Made by a program: the position numbers and the translations under genes
Shown here: piece by piece, positions 32,135 through 43,214 of the stretch
Layout: every line of letters begins with the position of its first letter
How positions within the stretch are numbered: position 1 is the stretch's first letter
Notes under the pieces: model-generated
What the model was told of the DNA's origin: nothing
The model's input: only the letters and a program-made list of their open reading frames with translations
Database searches by the model: none
Assembly (NCBI RefSeq): GCF_037176765.1
Contig: NC_090034.1
Span: 94,042,500 to 94,106,499 of the forward strand
From: Anolis sagrei
Lineage: Eukaryota > Chordata > Lepidosauria > Squamata > Anolidae
Length of the DNA stretch: 64,000 nt
Direction: 5' to 3'

Positions 32135-32379
32135 TGTCCTGTTTCAAGTGTTTGGCTTGTAATTTTTTCTGATGGACCCCATTTCTTCCCATAAGAACCA
32201 GCACTTTTTAAAATTCTGGAATTAATTGGCAATTTTAAACTAGTCCAGATTTCTGTGATTCCTTTTGTCAATGGAGTTTCACATACTATTATCACAATGA
32301 ATCCCAAGCTAACTGTGGTATTTTTTGGTGGTGTCTTGCTTACCACAGAAATGAACTGTCTCGTCTCCTCCTTCCTCAG

Positions 32380-32705
32380 GGCGGTTCCAGACAGGCAGTT
32401 ATCCCAGGACTATTCGCGTTTTAAAAACGTGGATGTTCCTGGGGACCTGTCCACACCTACCCCATAAAGCACATGATTTATGGGGTGCGTGTACAGTTGC
32501 TCTTGCAGGACTGGCCCGCGAGAACATCTGGAAGCTCTAGCCCCTTCCCCAAAGCCCCCAAACCTCTTTGAAAAGTCAAGAAAACTTACCCAGCCTTCAG
32601 TACACTCTTGCAGCAGCTCTCCCAGCACACAGAAATTATGCACCAGTAGAGCTGGGCGGGGGGGGGGGGGGGAGAAAATCACTCCTCTCCCCCCACCCAC
32701 TCTCC
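32380..32705. other. Unassigned repeat-like DNA
   Basis: Begins AGGGCGGTTCCAGACAGGCAG, which looks like a DNA-transposon terminus, and contains a poly-G run near 32657. The right end merges into a Penelope remnant. Low certainty. Confidence 0.35.
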
Positions 32706-32707
32706 TG

Positions 32708-33080
32708 GCGCATCATTTCTACAAACTGTGGCTTCTTATTGCCTGGGGGTATCCTTTGTTGAAAGGTGATTAGTTTTCCCTGCTTGTTTCTTGTCTGGAG
32801 CTTCACTTGAAGCCACACCTTGAAAGCAGCTTGTCTGTTGGAGGTAGGTATGAATATGCTAATCAAGATGGCCAATTGAAATATTCACACCTACCTCCAA
32901 CAGACAAGAGTTCTTTCTCCCACCCTGGAAATTCCACAGACATATAAACCCAATTTTCCTAGTTTCAAAAAGACCTCACAACCTCTGAGGATGCCTGCCA
33001 TAGATGTGGGTGAAACGTCAGGAGAGAATGCTTCTGAAACATGGCCATACAACCCGAAAAACTTACAGCAACCCAACATG
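32708..33080 (+). mobile_element. Penelope-like element 3' remnant with inverted segment
   Basis: 32712-32785 is antisense and 32857-33078 sense to the 3' region of the copy at 29841. The sense end reads ACCTCTGAGGATGCCTGCCA then CGTCAGGAGAGAATGC. A local palindrome around 32856 joins the two. Confidence 0.7.
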
Positions 33081-33239
33081 CTTACTGCTTAGAATTCCTA
33101 CCACATGCTGTTTGGCATCATTTGGAATATAAGATATGATCGGAGCTTACCAGTCCTTTCTTGGAATAGGAAGGGTGGTATGTGATTATCCCATAAAGAT
33201 TTGAACATGTTCAGGGAAATTTTGAATTGTTGGAGGATA

Positions 33240-33950
33240 TTTTATTTATCTATTTTGTATCAAAAACATTGCATAAATTAGTATCGAACTGATAGAAATA
33301 GAAGGAGCACAAGTGGCTAAACATCTTTTGACCAATAATGGGCAACAGTGACTGCACTGTCTGTAGCCTCAAACAATTCTTGCTCTGTATATGAGGCAGA
33401 CAAGCATACAGATGCATAGTTGTCTGTTCTGCTCCACAGTCCCACAAGGTGGGGGAATTCTTTTAGGTAGTTCCATTTTACCAGGTTGTCTTTTGATCTG
33501 CCCACTCCACAATCTATTCAGGGACTTCCAAGTTGCCCATTCTTGATTTGCCCCTGGAGGTAGACCCTCATCCGATTGAGATTTCCTAGCTTAGCTCCCC
33601 AGGGGGATACTCTTGCTGGGGAAATGTTAAGAAGAGTGGTGGTTCTCATGAAGCTTTTCCTTGATTTGAGTCTACTGGGAGGAGGCTGATAGCCATGCAG
33701 TGGGTGGCTTTCACAGTGTTCAACCTTATTTCTCTCACAGCAGCAACTTCCTGTTGCACATCAGGGGAGGCAATTCCAGCTAGCTTGTAGAGTTTATCAA
33801 CAGGTGTAGGTTTAAGACATCCTGTGATTATTCTGCATGTTTCATTCAATGCTATGTTTACCTGCCTCATGTAGGTAGACTTGTGCCAAGCAGGGCAGCC
33901 AGGTGGGAGTATATGAACGGAAGGCTCCTGTTTTATGCTGCAACCCATCT
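33240..33950 (-). mobile_element. Non-LTR retrotransposon C-terminal fragment
   Basis: The reverse strand encodes ALNETCRIITGCLKPTPVDKL and AGIASPDVQQEV (33646-33948), then WDCGAEQTTMHLYACL. The same CGAEQT/CGEEQT motif occurs at 45343-45738, so both come from one family. Heavily broken. Confidence 0.65.
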
Positions 33951-33988
33951 ATCCGTCCTTATGTGTGTTTGTATATTTGTTTTTGCAG

Positions 33989-34058
33989 ACACATTGGTCC
34001 ACAGGATTTCCTTGACTGAAAAGTGATCTTTTCCCATCACAACCACCACCCAATCACC
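33989..34058 (+). other. Gene 2 5' untranslated leader of the signal-peptide exon
   Basis: Follows a TTGTTTTTGCAG acceptor at 33977-33988 and runs 70 nt to the ATG. It aligns with the leader of gene 3 (56569-56627), including the CACC context before ATG. The acceptor implies an upstream noncoding exon. Confidence 0.65.
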
Positions 34059-34107
34059 ATGAAGGCATTTCTGGGACTCCTTCTCTTCTCTGTTTTCCTG
34101 GCTACAG
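34059..34107 (+). CDS. Gene 2 signal-peptide exon
   Basis: 49 coding nt from ATG (context CACCATG) to donor GTATTG at 34108. It encodes 16 residues plus one base of a glycine codon. Confidence 0.87.
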
Positions 34108-36721
34108 GTATTGCGTGATGCCTCTCACTGGAGAAGGGATCAGTTTTGTTCTGTTACGGTCAAACAATGCTGCATGTGCAGCAGAGTTACAGCATTTTGA
34201 TACCACTTCAGCTGCCCCTCCTTCATCCCGCAGAACTCTAGGATCTGTTGTTTCATGATATATTTATAATTTTTTTTGCATCTGTAGTTCAGGGGTGCAT
34301 AAGAGCTCTCTAGAAGAAGCTTTTCCAAATCACAGCTCTCAAGACTCCACATGTTTGAGCCAGAACAATTAAATGGGTATTGATCGAACTAATATAATAG
34401 TGTAGGGCAAATGTACTCTGAAATTTGGCATTGGTTGATTTCTGTGAGAACCTGTTAGAGTTGGTCAAAGATGGAGAAAGGTTTTGCTGAAGGCAGGCAC
34501 ACAAAATGAAGAGGGTTCAAAGGTAATCTAGGGCAAATGTGGCCCGCCATGTGAACACACAGCATCAATTATCTGTTCCCATTGATGATACATGCTAGGG
34601 ATGATGGAAGTTATAAGCTATAAATATTGGGAAGGAACCGTTTCTGAACTGTGATCTAGACATATCTGAGTCAAGATGTGTTAGATCAGTGGTTCTCAAT
34701 CTGTGGGTCCCCAGATGTTTTGGCCTCTAACTCCCAGAAATCCCGACAGCTGGTAAACTGGCTGGGATTTCTGGGAGCTGTTGGTCAAAACACCTGAAGA
34801 CTCAAAGGTTCAAAACCACTAGTTTAGATCTTGCTCCATTTCTATTAGTGTTGCTCATTTTGTCAGATACCAGCACCAGACAATATTCCCTGATCCCTAG
34901 TCAGCTCAAGACTGGTTGATACATGTGAGGCAGACCTATATGAACCTCAACTATATGAACCTATATGAACCTCAACTTTCATGAAAAGATTTGGGATCAT
35001 GTCAAATTCCCTTTTCTGGTAAGACTTGAGGCAGGCCTTATATAACAACTGGGACTGTGGCGTAGCTGGCTGGGAGTCAGATGCATTAGATCACTATTAA
35101 CCAAAAGGTCATGAGTTCGAAGCAAGCCCAGGTCGGAGTGAGCTTCCGACCATTGTGTACCTCGTTGTCGACCTTTGCAGCCCAAAAGACAGTTTCATCT
35201 GTCAAGTAGGAAATTTAGGTACCGCTTATGCAGGAAGGCTAATTTAACTAACTTACAACGCCTTAAAAATCTCCAGCAAGCATGCAAAGAATGAGGAAGT
35301 ACTCCATCAGTGTCAGAAATGGATGGTGAAGCAACAGCTCCCCTGGTGTCCAGAATACCCTCAATGTTAAATGGCCTCTGTGTGTCTGTCTATATATGTT
35401 GTGTTTCTATGGCATTGAATGTTTGACATGTATATGTATATTGTAATCCACCCTGAGTCCCCTGCGGGGTGAGAAGGGCGGAATATAAATACTATAAATA
35501 AATAAGTAAATAAGAAGAATTGACAGCAGCACAAACTCACAATAGGAAGACCCTTGTTTGTGACCATTTTGCTGTGGATCTAGTGCTATGGCGTGAGTTT
35601 ATTAGTAGGATTGCCAAAGAGAAAACTGGTGAGGTTTCTTATACCTTAAATGGCTACACGGAAAAAGTATTGTGTGTTGCCAGCTTGAGTAGCAACCAAC
35701 ATTTGCTGAATTTCCCTCTTGCATGCAACCCTTAAAGGTATAGGAAACCTCTAAGGGTTTTCACTCTGGCAAACCCTAGTTATAGGCAAGAAGCAGCTGA
35801 GGCACAATTTGAAGTTGTTCTGCATGGCTAACTGGGAAGGAAGAAGAGAAGCAATATCCCACCCATGATCTTGTAGGTGTCCCCTACTGTTCCCAGCATT
35901 ACTTGCAACTATTTCTCTGCATATCAAATGCTTGGTTGTTGGTCTATGTTTCCTCCCTTTGAGATATCAGTTGAGCAAAGGTGCTTGGAACACATACAGC
36001 TCAGATAGAATAAGGCAAGTATGAAATACAGACACCAGAAGCAAACTCAGTCCCACTCTCTGGGTGAAAGACACCCCAAACACTCTGGAAACATGGAGCT
36101 AGATTTTAATTACTTTTCTATGCATGCCTCTGCCATGATTTCCATGGGTGTGCCTTGGCTCCTTGATTTGTTCATCTCCAAACAGCTAATGACCCACACA
36201 ACTTATCTCTCTTCATTGTGAATTACAACAGCCCATTGGGAATACATCATACATTAGACTTCAAACTACAGGAAAGTAGATTCCACCTGAACATTAGGAA
36301 GAACTTCCTGACTGTGAGAACTGTTCAGCAATGGAACTCTCTGCCCCGGAGTGTGGTGGAGGCTCCTTCTTTGGAAGCTTTTAAACAGAGGTTGGATGAC
36401 CATCTGTCGGGGGTGCTTTGAATGAGATTATTCTGCTTCTTGGCAGGGGGTTGGACTAGATGGCCCACGAGGTCCCTTCCAACTCTGACGATGCTAGATG
36501 GATTATGGATTTATGAATTGGTGAACATTGACCACAAGATGATTTTATTGCTGCTATTGTATTGTTTTGATTGTTTTAACTAGTTATAACTGTTGACGTT
36601 ATATTGTAATTTGTAATTTGTATATTGTATTTTGTGAATTGTTGGGCATCGAATTGTGCCTTTTGTAAGCCGCCCTGAGTCCCCCCTAGGGGCTTGAGAA
36701 GGGCGGGGTAGAAGCACCCCA

Positions 36722-36764
<43 letters not shown>

Positions 36765-38911
36765 TCTCAATGATTCTATGACATCTACTCACACCAAACC
36801 AAGAAATACAGGATCTTGCGTGAAAATGGAGAGAACCCCTATACCTTTACAGTGGTGCCAAAGAGGGAATTCAATAGCATGACACCTGTTGAAATTCTTT
36901 CTTTTCTACATCATTCAAGGTGCAACCCTACGCACAGTCCTAATGCTGGATTTCAGCCCTAGGCATAGTTTGTCTCCCACAGGATAGGACAACTGGAGAT
37001 TCACAAAACCTTTGAGTGGAGATTATGAGATCAGATTCTATGGTCAACTTTTGCTGGATGTTCTACCAGTTGATCATAGGCATTCTTGGAAAGAATATTT
37101 CTCTAGGCATTTTCTAGATCTTCCATCTTTTTGTATGTGTCAGGAGCGACTTGAGAAACTGCAAGTGTGAGAGAATTGGCCGTCTGCAAGGACGTTGCCC
37201 AGGGGACGCCCAGATGTTTTACCATCCTGTGATTCTATGGTATGCTTCATCAAGAAACCCAAGATATAGATAATTTCAGGCAAGAAAACTAGCTCCATTG
37301 TATGTGAAAATGGTTTACATGAAGGACCCTGAAAGGGAATACTAGGATATGTAGATCTACTGTAGTTTTAAATTAATGCACCAAGGTAGTGACTGACTTT
37401 ATCTCATATTGACAATGACATGTCATTCCCCCTCTCCCACTTTTTAGGTGCTGGGTTGCATTGTGAAACATGTTTTGCAGCAGGTGACACTTGTTCTGGC
37501 AAGCAAGAAGCATGTCCTTCTAGTTCAGATGTCTGCATCGCTATGGTGACTGAAACGAAATCAGGTGAGTTGAGGGGATTTCCCAGGTCATAAAGTCCAA
37601 AATTTGATTGGTTTCTTAAACCTCCTCCTATGGAAATAGCTCGCTAATTTTGTCCAGTATGGAGCATCCTTATTCAGTTCAAGGTCAGGGAAGCAAAATG
37701 GTACGTGTAATGCTGATGCTTACAAGGGTGAGCACATTATGGTGCATTCCAGGGTGCTTTGAGCTGCACAATCGGCTACTTCAGCACTAGGTTAGTGTAG
37801 CACAATGAACACCCACAAAGACTTGGGACCTCATCAGACCATCACATGACACAAGGCAACTTCTGGTGGTTGCCTATGAGAACAGAGCCTCCCTGGATGG
37901 TCTTAAGCTCCTAGATAGTTCATAGAAGGAGAAATGTTTGCAAAGGTAAGCTGGGCCAGAACCAATTAGAGCTTTATAGGCTAAAGCTAGCACTTTGAAT
38001 TGTGCCCAGTAGCAGATTGGCAGTCAGTGGAGCTGGTGTAACAGTGGAGTTGTGTTCTCCCTGTACCCTGTTCCAGTGAGCAGTCTTGCTGCCACCTGTT
38101 CAGGACCTGAACAGCCTCCTTAGCAGTAGGTGGAAAGAAGTAATAGCATCTACACTACAGAAGCCCTCTTCCCTGCAGTAATAGCAGGAAGGTCCTTAGA
38201 TAACATGGTTGTGTTGTGATTGTTCCTTAAAGTTTTGCTAGATACCTTGTAGCACAGTAGGGAAAGGATGGGGTAGAAAGTGCATGGATGAATTGATTTG
38301 GTTCACAGTAAATACGGTAAAGGTAAAACTTTTCCCCTGACATTAAGTCCAGCTGTGTCCAACTCTGGGGGTTGGTGCTCATCTCCATTTCCAAGTCAAA
38401 GAGCCAGCATTATCCATAGATACCTCCAAGGTCATGTGGCCAGCATGACTGCATGGAGCACTATTACCTTCCCACCGGAGCAGTACCTATTGATCTACTC
38501 ACATTTGCATGTTTTCAAACTGCTAGGTTGGCAGAAGCTGGGACTAACAGTGGTAGCTCACCCCCGCTCTCTGGATTTGAACCTGCGACCTTTCAGTCAG
38601 CAAGTTCAGCAGCTCAGTGGTTTAACCCACGGCGCTATAAGCCTGGATTATATTGTCCATCTCTCTCTCTCTCTCTCTCTCTCTTGTTACATCTAGGAGG
38701 AGCAGGCTTTACAACTGCTGTGAAGGGATGTAACCAGAAATCTGAGTGTCGAAGATTACAGGGAGAAGTGGGGAAGCCTGTTTCTGCACAATTTATGAAC
38801 CTTCAAGCTGGATCTGTTATTAAAAGTGTGGTGTGCAACAAGGCCTCCGCCTCTTCTACATCCCTCCTGTTGGCCATCTTTACTCTCCTGCTGAAGAAGT
38901 TCCTCTTCTAA
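34059..38911 (+). CDS. LU-domain (Ly6/uPAR, PLI-gamma/PINLYP-like) gene 2, complete; exons 34059-34107, 37448-37564, 38697-38911
   Basis: Three exons joined in phase 1 give 126 residues. Residues 1-17 to 19 are a signal peptide (MKAFLGLLLFSVFLATG). An LU domain follows with cysteines 22, 25, 32, 39, 46, 67, 73 and 102, starting LHCETC. The C terminus has a small-residue patch ASASSTS and a hydrophobic tail LLLAIFTLLLKKFLF, a likely GPI signal. The eight cysteines can pair as C1-C5, C2-C3, C4-C6 and C7-C8; the usual ninth and tenth (CC..CN) are missing, and N103 follows the last cysteine. Predicted location is the outer cell surface. PLI-gamma proteins bind phospholipase A2, but this protein has one LU domain, not two, and its ligand cannot be inferred. 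CD59- or Ly6-like roles are alternatives. Confidence 0.87.
34687..34820. mobile_element. hAT palindromic MITE, copy in gene 2 intron 1
   Basis: CAGTGGTTCTCAATCTGTGG to TTCAAAACCACT, the same family as 2990-3124. Flanks TGTTAGAT and AGTTTAGAT fit a worn 8-bp duplication. Confidence 0.75.
35045..35515 (+). mobile_element. tRNA-derived SINE with L2-like tail
   Basis: A tRNA-like head (CTGTGGCGTAGCTGGCTGGG as box A, GAGTTCGAAGC as worn box B), a 250-bp body, and the L2-like 3' end CACCCTGAGTCCCCTGC...AGGGCGGAATATAAAT with an AAATAAAT tail. The shared end suggests L2-type mobilisation. It is a different family from the BovB-tailed SINEs. Confidence 0.75.
36250..36495 (+). mobile_element. CR1 LINE 3' end
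   Basis: Sense CR1 C-terminal coding ([35 protein letters not shown]) and the 3' UTR GGTTGGACTAGATGGCCCAC. Confidence 0.85.
36530..36770 (+). mobile_element. L2-like LINE 3' end with (AAT)n
   Basis: GTAAGCCGCCCTGAGTCCCC...AGAAGGGCGGGGTAG, then (AAT)n at 36723-36765. It directly follows the CR1 tail in gene 2 intron 1. Confidence 0.8.
37135..37232 (-). repeat. BovB-tailed SINE tail fragment
   Basis: GTCAGGAGCGACTTGAGAAA...AATTGGCCGTCTGCAAGG, reversed tail of the SINE at 25885. It lies 200 bp upstream of the gene 2 LU exon. Confidence 0.75.
37448..37564 (+). CDS. Gene 2 exon with LU cysteines 1-5
   Basis: 117 nt between acceptor TTTTTAG and donor GTGAGT. Phase 1-1. Carries HCETC, DTC, EAC and DVC. 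Confidence 0.88.
37840..38130 (-). mobile_element. L2-like LINE fragment
   Basis: Reversed coding and linker of an L2-like element (GCTGGGCCAGAACCAATTAG...TGTACCCTGTTCCAGTGAGC), shared with 55740-56150. Confidence 0.6.
38316..38646 (-). mobile_element. Sauria-type SINE, near full length
   Basis: Reverse orientation. The head with box B (TTTGAACCTGCGACC reversed) is at the right end, and the BovB-like tail at the left (CCCTGACATTAAGTCCAGCTG, then GGTAAAGGTA). It fills much of gene 2 intron 2 and stops 15 nt before the (CT)n run. Confidence 0.82.
38661..38684. repeat. (CT)12 microsatellite serving as splice pyrimidine tract
   Basis: Twelve CT units ending 10 nt before the AG of the gene 2 last-exon acceptor. 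Confidence 0.9.
38697..38911 (+). CDS. Gene 2 terminal exon with LU cysteines 6-8 and GPI-type tail
   Basis: 215 nt from acceptor ATCTAG to TAA. The acceptor is preceded by a (CT)12 run that serves as its pyrimidine tract. Carries KGC, SEC and VVCN, then the hydrophobic end. Confidence 0.88.
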
Positions 38912-39028
38912 AGCATCTTGCATCTGAGTCAGCTAGGAAAAGCTACTCTTTATCATCTGCATGTGTGCAGTTTTCTTTGAAGCTTTCAGTGTTATGCTTA
39001 TCACTTACATTTTACTCAATGGGGGTAA

Positions 39029-39034
39029 AATAAA
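39029..39034 (+). promoter_or_regulatory. Polyadenylation signal of gene 2
   Basis: AATAAA 118 nt past the stop codon, with a TG-rich stretch downstream near 39060-39075. Confidence 0.7.
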
Positions 39035-39187
39035 AATCAAATTATAAAAAATGAAATTCAGTTATTGTCTGCTACTGTTCATTTAGGGGTGAGAGGCAAG
39101 AAATATAATATAATATATGGAAATAATTTACTCCTCCTACTCCAATTGGCTTGATATTAGATGCAAAAATGTATATGTTCATCAAAT

Positions 39188-39365
39188 TATAGGATCACAG
39201 ATTTGGAGGAGACCACAAGGGTCATCCAGTCCAACCCCAGAACGTCCAGTTCAACCCCCTATCATGCAGGAACATAGAATCAAAGCTGCCTCAACAGATA
39301 ACCATCCAGCCTGTGCCCAAAAACCTCTAGAGAAAGAGACTCAGCCATGCTTTGAGGCAGATTTG
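39188..39365 (-). mobile_element. CR1 LINE 3' end fragment
   Basis: Reversed CR1 3' UTR (GGATCACAGATTTGGAGGAG, GGGTCATCCAGTCCAACCCC) of a different subfamily from the copies at 10083 and 57131. Confidence 0.65.
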
Positions 39366-39546
39366 GGCAACTATGCAATGCCTAAACTGTGATTCCCAAA
39401 TGAATTTGTCTGATCTGAAAATAGGCCTGGATTGTTTGGATTTGTTCCAGGACCAAGGTGTAATGAAATAGGTCTTGCTGTTTTCTTAGGCCATGTTTCA
39501 GGCATTCAGCAATGTTGGTTGTGTAAGAAATAATTCTAATGATACA

Positions 39547-39569
39547 TGTGTGTGTGTGTGTGTGTGTGT
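39547..39569. repeat. (GT)n microsatellite
   Basis: About eleven GT units. Confidence 0.9.
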
Positions 39570-39832
39570 TTGTGGGATTAACATAACTAAAAAAAACCAC
39601 TGGACAAATTGACACCAAATTTGGACACAATACACATATCAGGCCAACGAGTGACCATCACTCATAAAAACACTGAAAAACACAGCAGAAGAGACTTAAA
39701 AATAAATAATACATTAGAATGCATGTGCAAAACCACATATATACACATATGCACAAATATATACACACATATACACACACAAAACACATATAGACTGGGT
39801 CACAGCAACGGGTGGCAGGGGACAACTAGTTT
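39570..39832. repeat. AT-rich repeat with a Helitron-like 3' end
   Basis: Ends GGTGGCAGGGGACAACTAGT at about 39813-39832, with the CTAG-T ending expected of a Helitron 3' terminus. The interior has (CACATATA)n-like runs. No 5' TC terminus located and no coding. A weak call. Confidence 0.3.
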
Positions 39833-41050
39833 ATACACTCACACTCAGTAGAATAGGGATAAATAGAAATGATATAATAATCTAAAGAGAAGGAGTTTCC
39901 ATTAAAAGCGCCTTTAGTCTGTTACCTATGATAGAGAATAGTTGACAGGTTATAGGAATGGCAAATGTTACACAGGCATCCCACAGAAATAATAATTGAT
40001 ATTCAAAACAGGCAAAACAAAGGAAGAAATTAGAGTTGAATAAAAGTAGGCTGTTAATGCTGGAAGAATTGAAGACTTAAAGACTGATGAGATTGGTCAC
40101 ATAGAATTGAGATAATTAAAATCAAATTGGGGAGTGGGGAGGAGATAAATGTGCAGCTTTGCCAAAGGACACTGATGAAACTCAAGATACAGCAGTGAGC
40201 TGGCTCTGTGTTAGCGGAAATGTGATTGGTCAAAGGCTCTTTTGACAATGCTCCTGACATGATCCAAGAGGGATGCATCATGGAGAAAGGGGGGGTTTCG
40301 ATGTGAACTTCACTGTATTGTGTATTATTTTGTAAAACACACCTACCTGCAGGTAATTTTATAAAATTTGCTGCTTCACCAACATTTTCTCGTCTAGAGT
40401 TTTATTAATCATAGGCTCTAAGGGGCCAGTTATAACAGTTGGATCAAGATCTCATTCAAAGTCATTGGCAAAGGAAATCAATGTTCTTATTTTTGAGGTT
40501 TTTAGGAAGCTGGTTTAGTCCTGGAAACTGCTGGGATTCCAGTGACTGGCTTTGATTCTCACCTCCACGTACCTCAGCCATGAAGACTAAAATCCAAAGT
40601 TGTGACAAAATGAAAATGATGCATAGCTCACTTTTGATCAGCTTACAGACTGCCTTCCAAAGAAAGGAAATATGCCACATAGATGATCAATAAAGAACAA
40701 GTAGTTTACTCTTCATAATTCAGAACAGCATATTTACAATCATATGATCAGTTGCATCGACTCACATAATGCCCTTTTATGAGATATTTAAAATGGTCTT
40801 TCTCCATGTGGATAAACTCCTTCAAGCAGCTCATGAAGCAAGAACACACTCCAAAACTCTCTCTGTGCTTCACTCTCTGCTTTTCTCCAAGCACCTGCAT
40901 AGCTCAAGCCTGATAAAAGTAACAGTACCCAAAAGTCCCAGGCTCAGCTGGCTCCCCAGGCATAGCTCAACCAATCAGCTTCCTGCATCTTATTTTACAG
41001 TTGACTCAACAAACACTTAACTGATTTCTTACATGCTCCAACAAGATGCA
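39833..41050. other. Unassigned DNA
   Basis: No exon recognised. About 40680-41037 has an AATAAA near its left and a well-defined block of unfamiliar sequence, possibly a repeat. Confidence 0.4.
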
Positions 41051-41065
41051 GAGCCATAACTTGAG

Positions 41066-41205
41066 GTGCATCTACACTGTAGAATTAATGCACTCTGACA
41101 TCATTTTGATGCTATGGAATCTTAGGATTTGTAGTTTGGTGAGGCACCAGCAGAGAAGGCTAAAGAACTTTTAAAACTACAGCATCCATGATTCCATAGC
41201 ATTGA
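41066..41205. mobile_element. Palindromic MITE of the TCTACACTGTAGAATTA family
   Basis: CATCTACACTGTAGAATTAA at the left. AGGATTTGTAGTTTGGTGAG and AAACTACAGCATCCATGATT are the inner arms. The right terminus is eroded. Confidence 0.7.
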
Positions 41206-42387
41206 GTTTTCTTGGCTAGATTTATTCATAAAACATTTTCCATTGCCTCTCTCTAAGAACGTGACTTGCCCAAAGTCATAGTAGGTTTCCAGGGCTTTTG
41301 GGGGATCCAATTTTTTAAGAGTCATACTCTAACTCTTGAACCACCACACCAAGATGTCTCCCAAAGAAGAGGCAAATGGGCTTCAAAGGTAATGACATTT
41401 GCTCCTTTGGGGTGGCCAAACGAAAGTGTTGCTTCGGACTTTGGATTGTGTTTTACTTTTTTTTCAAAATCAAAGCCCATACTGTAACTTTGGGATGACC
41501 AGTTTCCAAGCAGATTTATATTTCATAAGATTGTTAATGTCCCAGATGGATAATAATGCTTGAAGCAAACCAGATGATTGAACACAAGTTGGACTCTGTC
41601 TGTGGATTCAAATGAGACAACCTGTTCTGTCGCATGCTGGGCCTGTAAATAGTTGTCTTTAAAACAGGACGTGCAACCTTTGCCCAACGGGAAGCCAGGG
41701 GGCCCAAAGAGAAGTTCTCAGAGGTTTCCACCACAAACAGTCTTTAGATGGCTTGAGAAGTACAACAAAGTCTTTTATTAATGAACAATCAAACAGAAAC
41801 GTCTCTTGTCTTCAGTAAAGTTAAGCAAATGATTCCAAACTTTTAGGTAACTGGTGAATTCCTAATCTTAGGTAACTGGTGAATTCCTAAGGCAACTGTC
41901 TTCAATAACTTCTTCTTTAAAGGAAAATCCCCTTTTTAACTTCTCCCAGGCTGACTGTAATCTAACCCTTACTGATGTGGACTCCGCTACCGAGTCGAAC
42001 TGCGTCTTGAACACCGAGTGGACCTACCAGCAAGGCAGTAGATGTTCTCCAGCTGGAGTTCTTTAGTCTTTAGGGCTGTTTTCCTGGAAATTCTTTCCCT
42101 GGAAAATTCTTAAAGGTTGAAGCTTTTGTACAGGGGAAGTTTACACACGTCCTGTACATTGGTTAACCTTGCTGAGACTAACTAAAAAATGGCTCCCTTC
42201 CCTTCCCAGTTGCCCTGAGCAAGGGGCGGGACCAAAACTTAACGATGATGGACAGGTGACTTGCCCTATCACTGCAACCAAAGGAAGCCACCTATCTGCA
42301 GAGTCCCTGAAACCCAGGGTGCGAGCAAATATTAAACACAAAGCCAATAAAATTGGAGCTCCTGGTACAGCTGTACCAGAACACAAC
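41206..42387. other. Unassigned DNA with a 20-bp tandem repeat
   Basis: A tandem duplication of TTAGGTAACTGGTGAATTCC lies near 41844-41892. The block 41700-42387 has an AATAAA near its right and could be an old long-terminal-repeat-like sequence, but no partner or coding was found. Confidence 0.35.
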
Positions 42388-42395
42388 CATTAGAA

Positions 42396-43133
42396 CAATG
42401 TTTCTCAACCTTCCTAATGCCACGACCCCTTAATACAGTTCCTCATGTTGAGGTGACCTCCAACCATACAATTATTTTTGTTGTTACTTCGTAACTGTAA
42501 TTTTGCTACAGTTATGAATTGTCATGTAAATATCTGATATGCAGGATATATTTTCTTTCACTGGACCAAATTTGGCACAAATATTTGATATGACCAAATT
42601 TGAATACTGGTAGAGTTGGGTGGGGATTGATTTTGTCATTTGAGAGTTGCAGTTGCTGGGAGTTATAGTTCACCTACAATCAAAAAGCATTCTGAACTCC
42701 ACCAACAATGGAACTGAACCAAACTTGGAACAACGAACTCCCATGACTAAAAGAAAATGCTGGAAAGGTCTGGTGGGCATTGACCTTGAGTTTTGGAGTT
42801 GTAGTTCACCTATACCTGGAGAGCACTGTGGACTCAATCAGTGATGGATTTGGACCAAACTTGGCACAGATACTCAATATGCCCAAATGTGAACACTAGT
42901 TGAGTTTGGGGAAAACAGACCTAGACATTTGGTTGTAGTTACTTGGATTTGTAGTTTACCTACAAGCAAATAGCATTCTGAACCCAACCAATGAGAGAAT
43001 TGGGCTAACCATCCTGCACAGAACCCCAATGACCAACAGAAAAGACTGTATTTTCTGATGGTTTTTGGCGACCCCTCTAACACTCCCTCGTGACCTCCCC
43101 CGGGGGTCCCAACCCCCAGGTTGATAAACACTG
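42396..43133 (-). mobile_element. Non-autonomous hAT element with SPIN-like ends, second copy, 738 bp
   Basis: Same family as 27746-28499 in the opposite orientation: CAATGTTTCTCAACCTTCC to CAGGTTGATAAACACTG. A perfect 8-bp duplication CATTAGAA flanks it at 42388-42395 and 43134-43141. Confidence 0.88.
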
Positions 43134-43214
43134 CATTAGAACATGGAAAAGGGACATCGTTTCCTCTGTGTTCTCAACCCTTAACATTCACACTTTGCCT
43201 GTATTTTTCCTATA

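Noticed and set aside
34059-38911. Three-finger toxin gene
   Set aside because: The LU fold is shared, but the GPI-type tail, PLI-gamma-like exon 2 and missing last cysteine pair fit a surface LU protein, not a secreted venom toxin.
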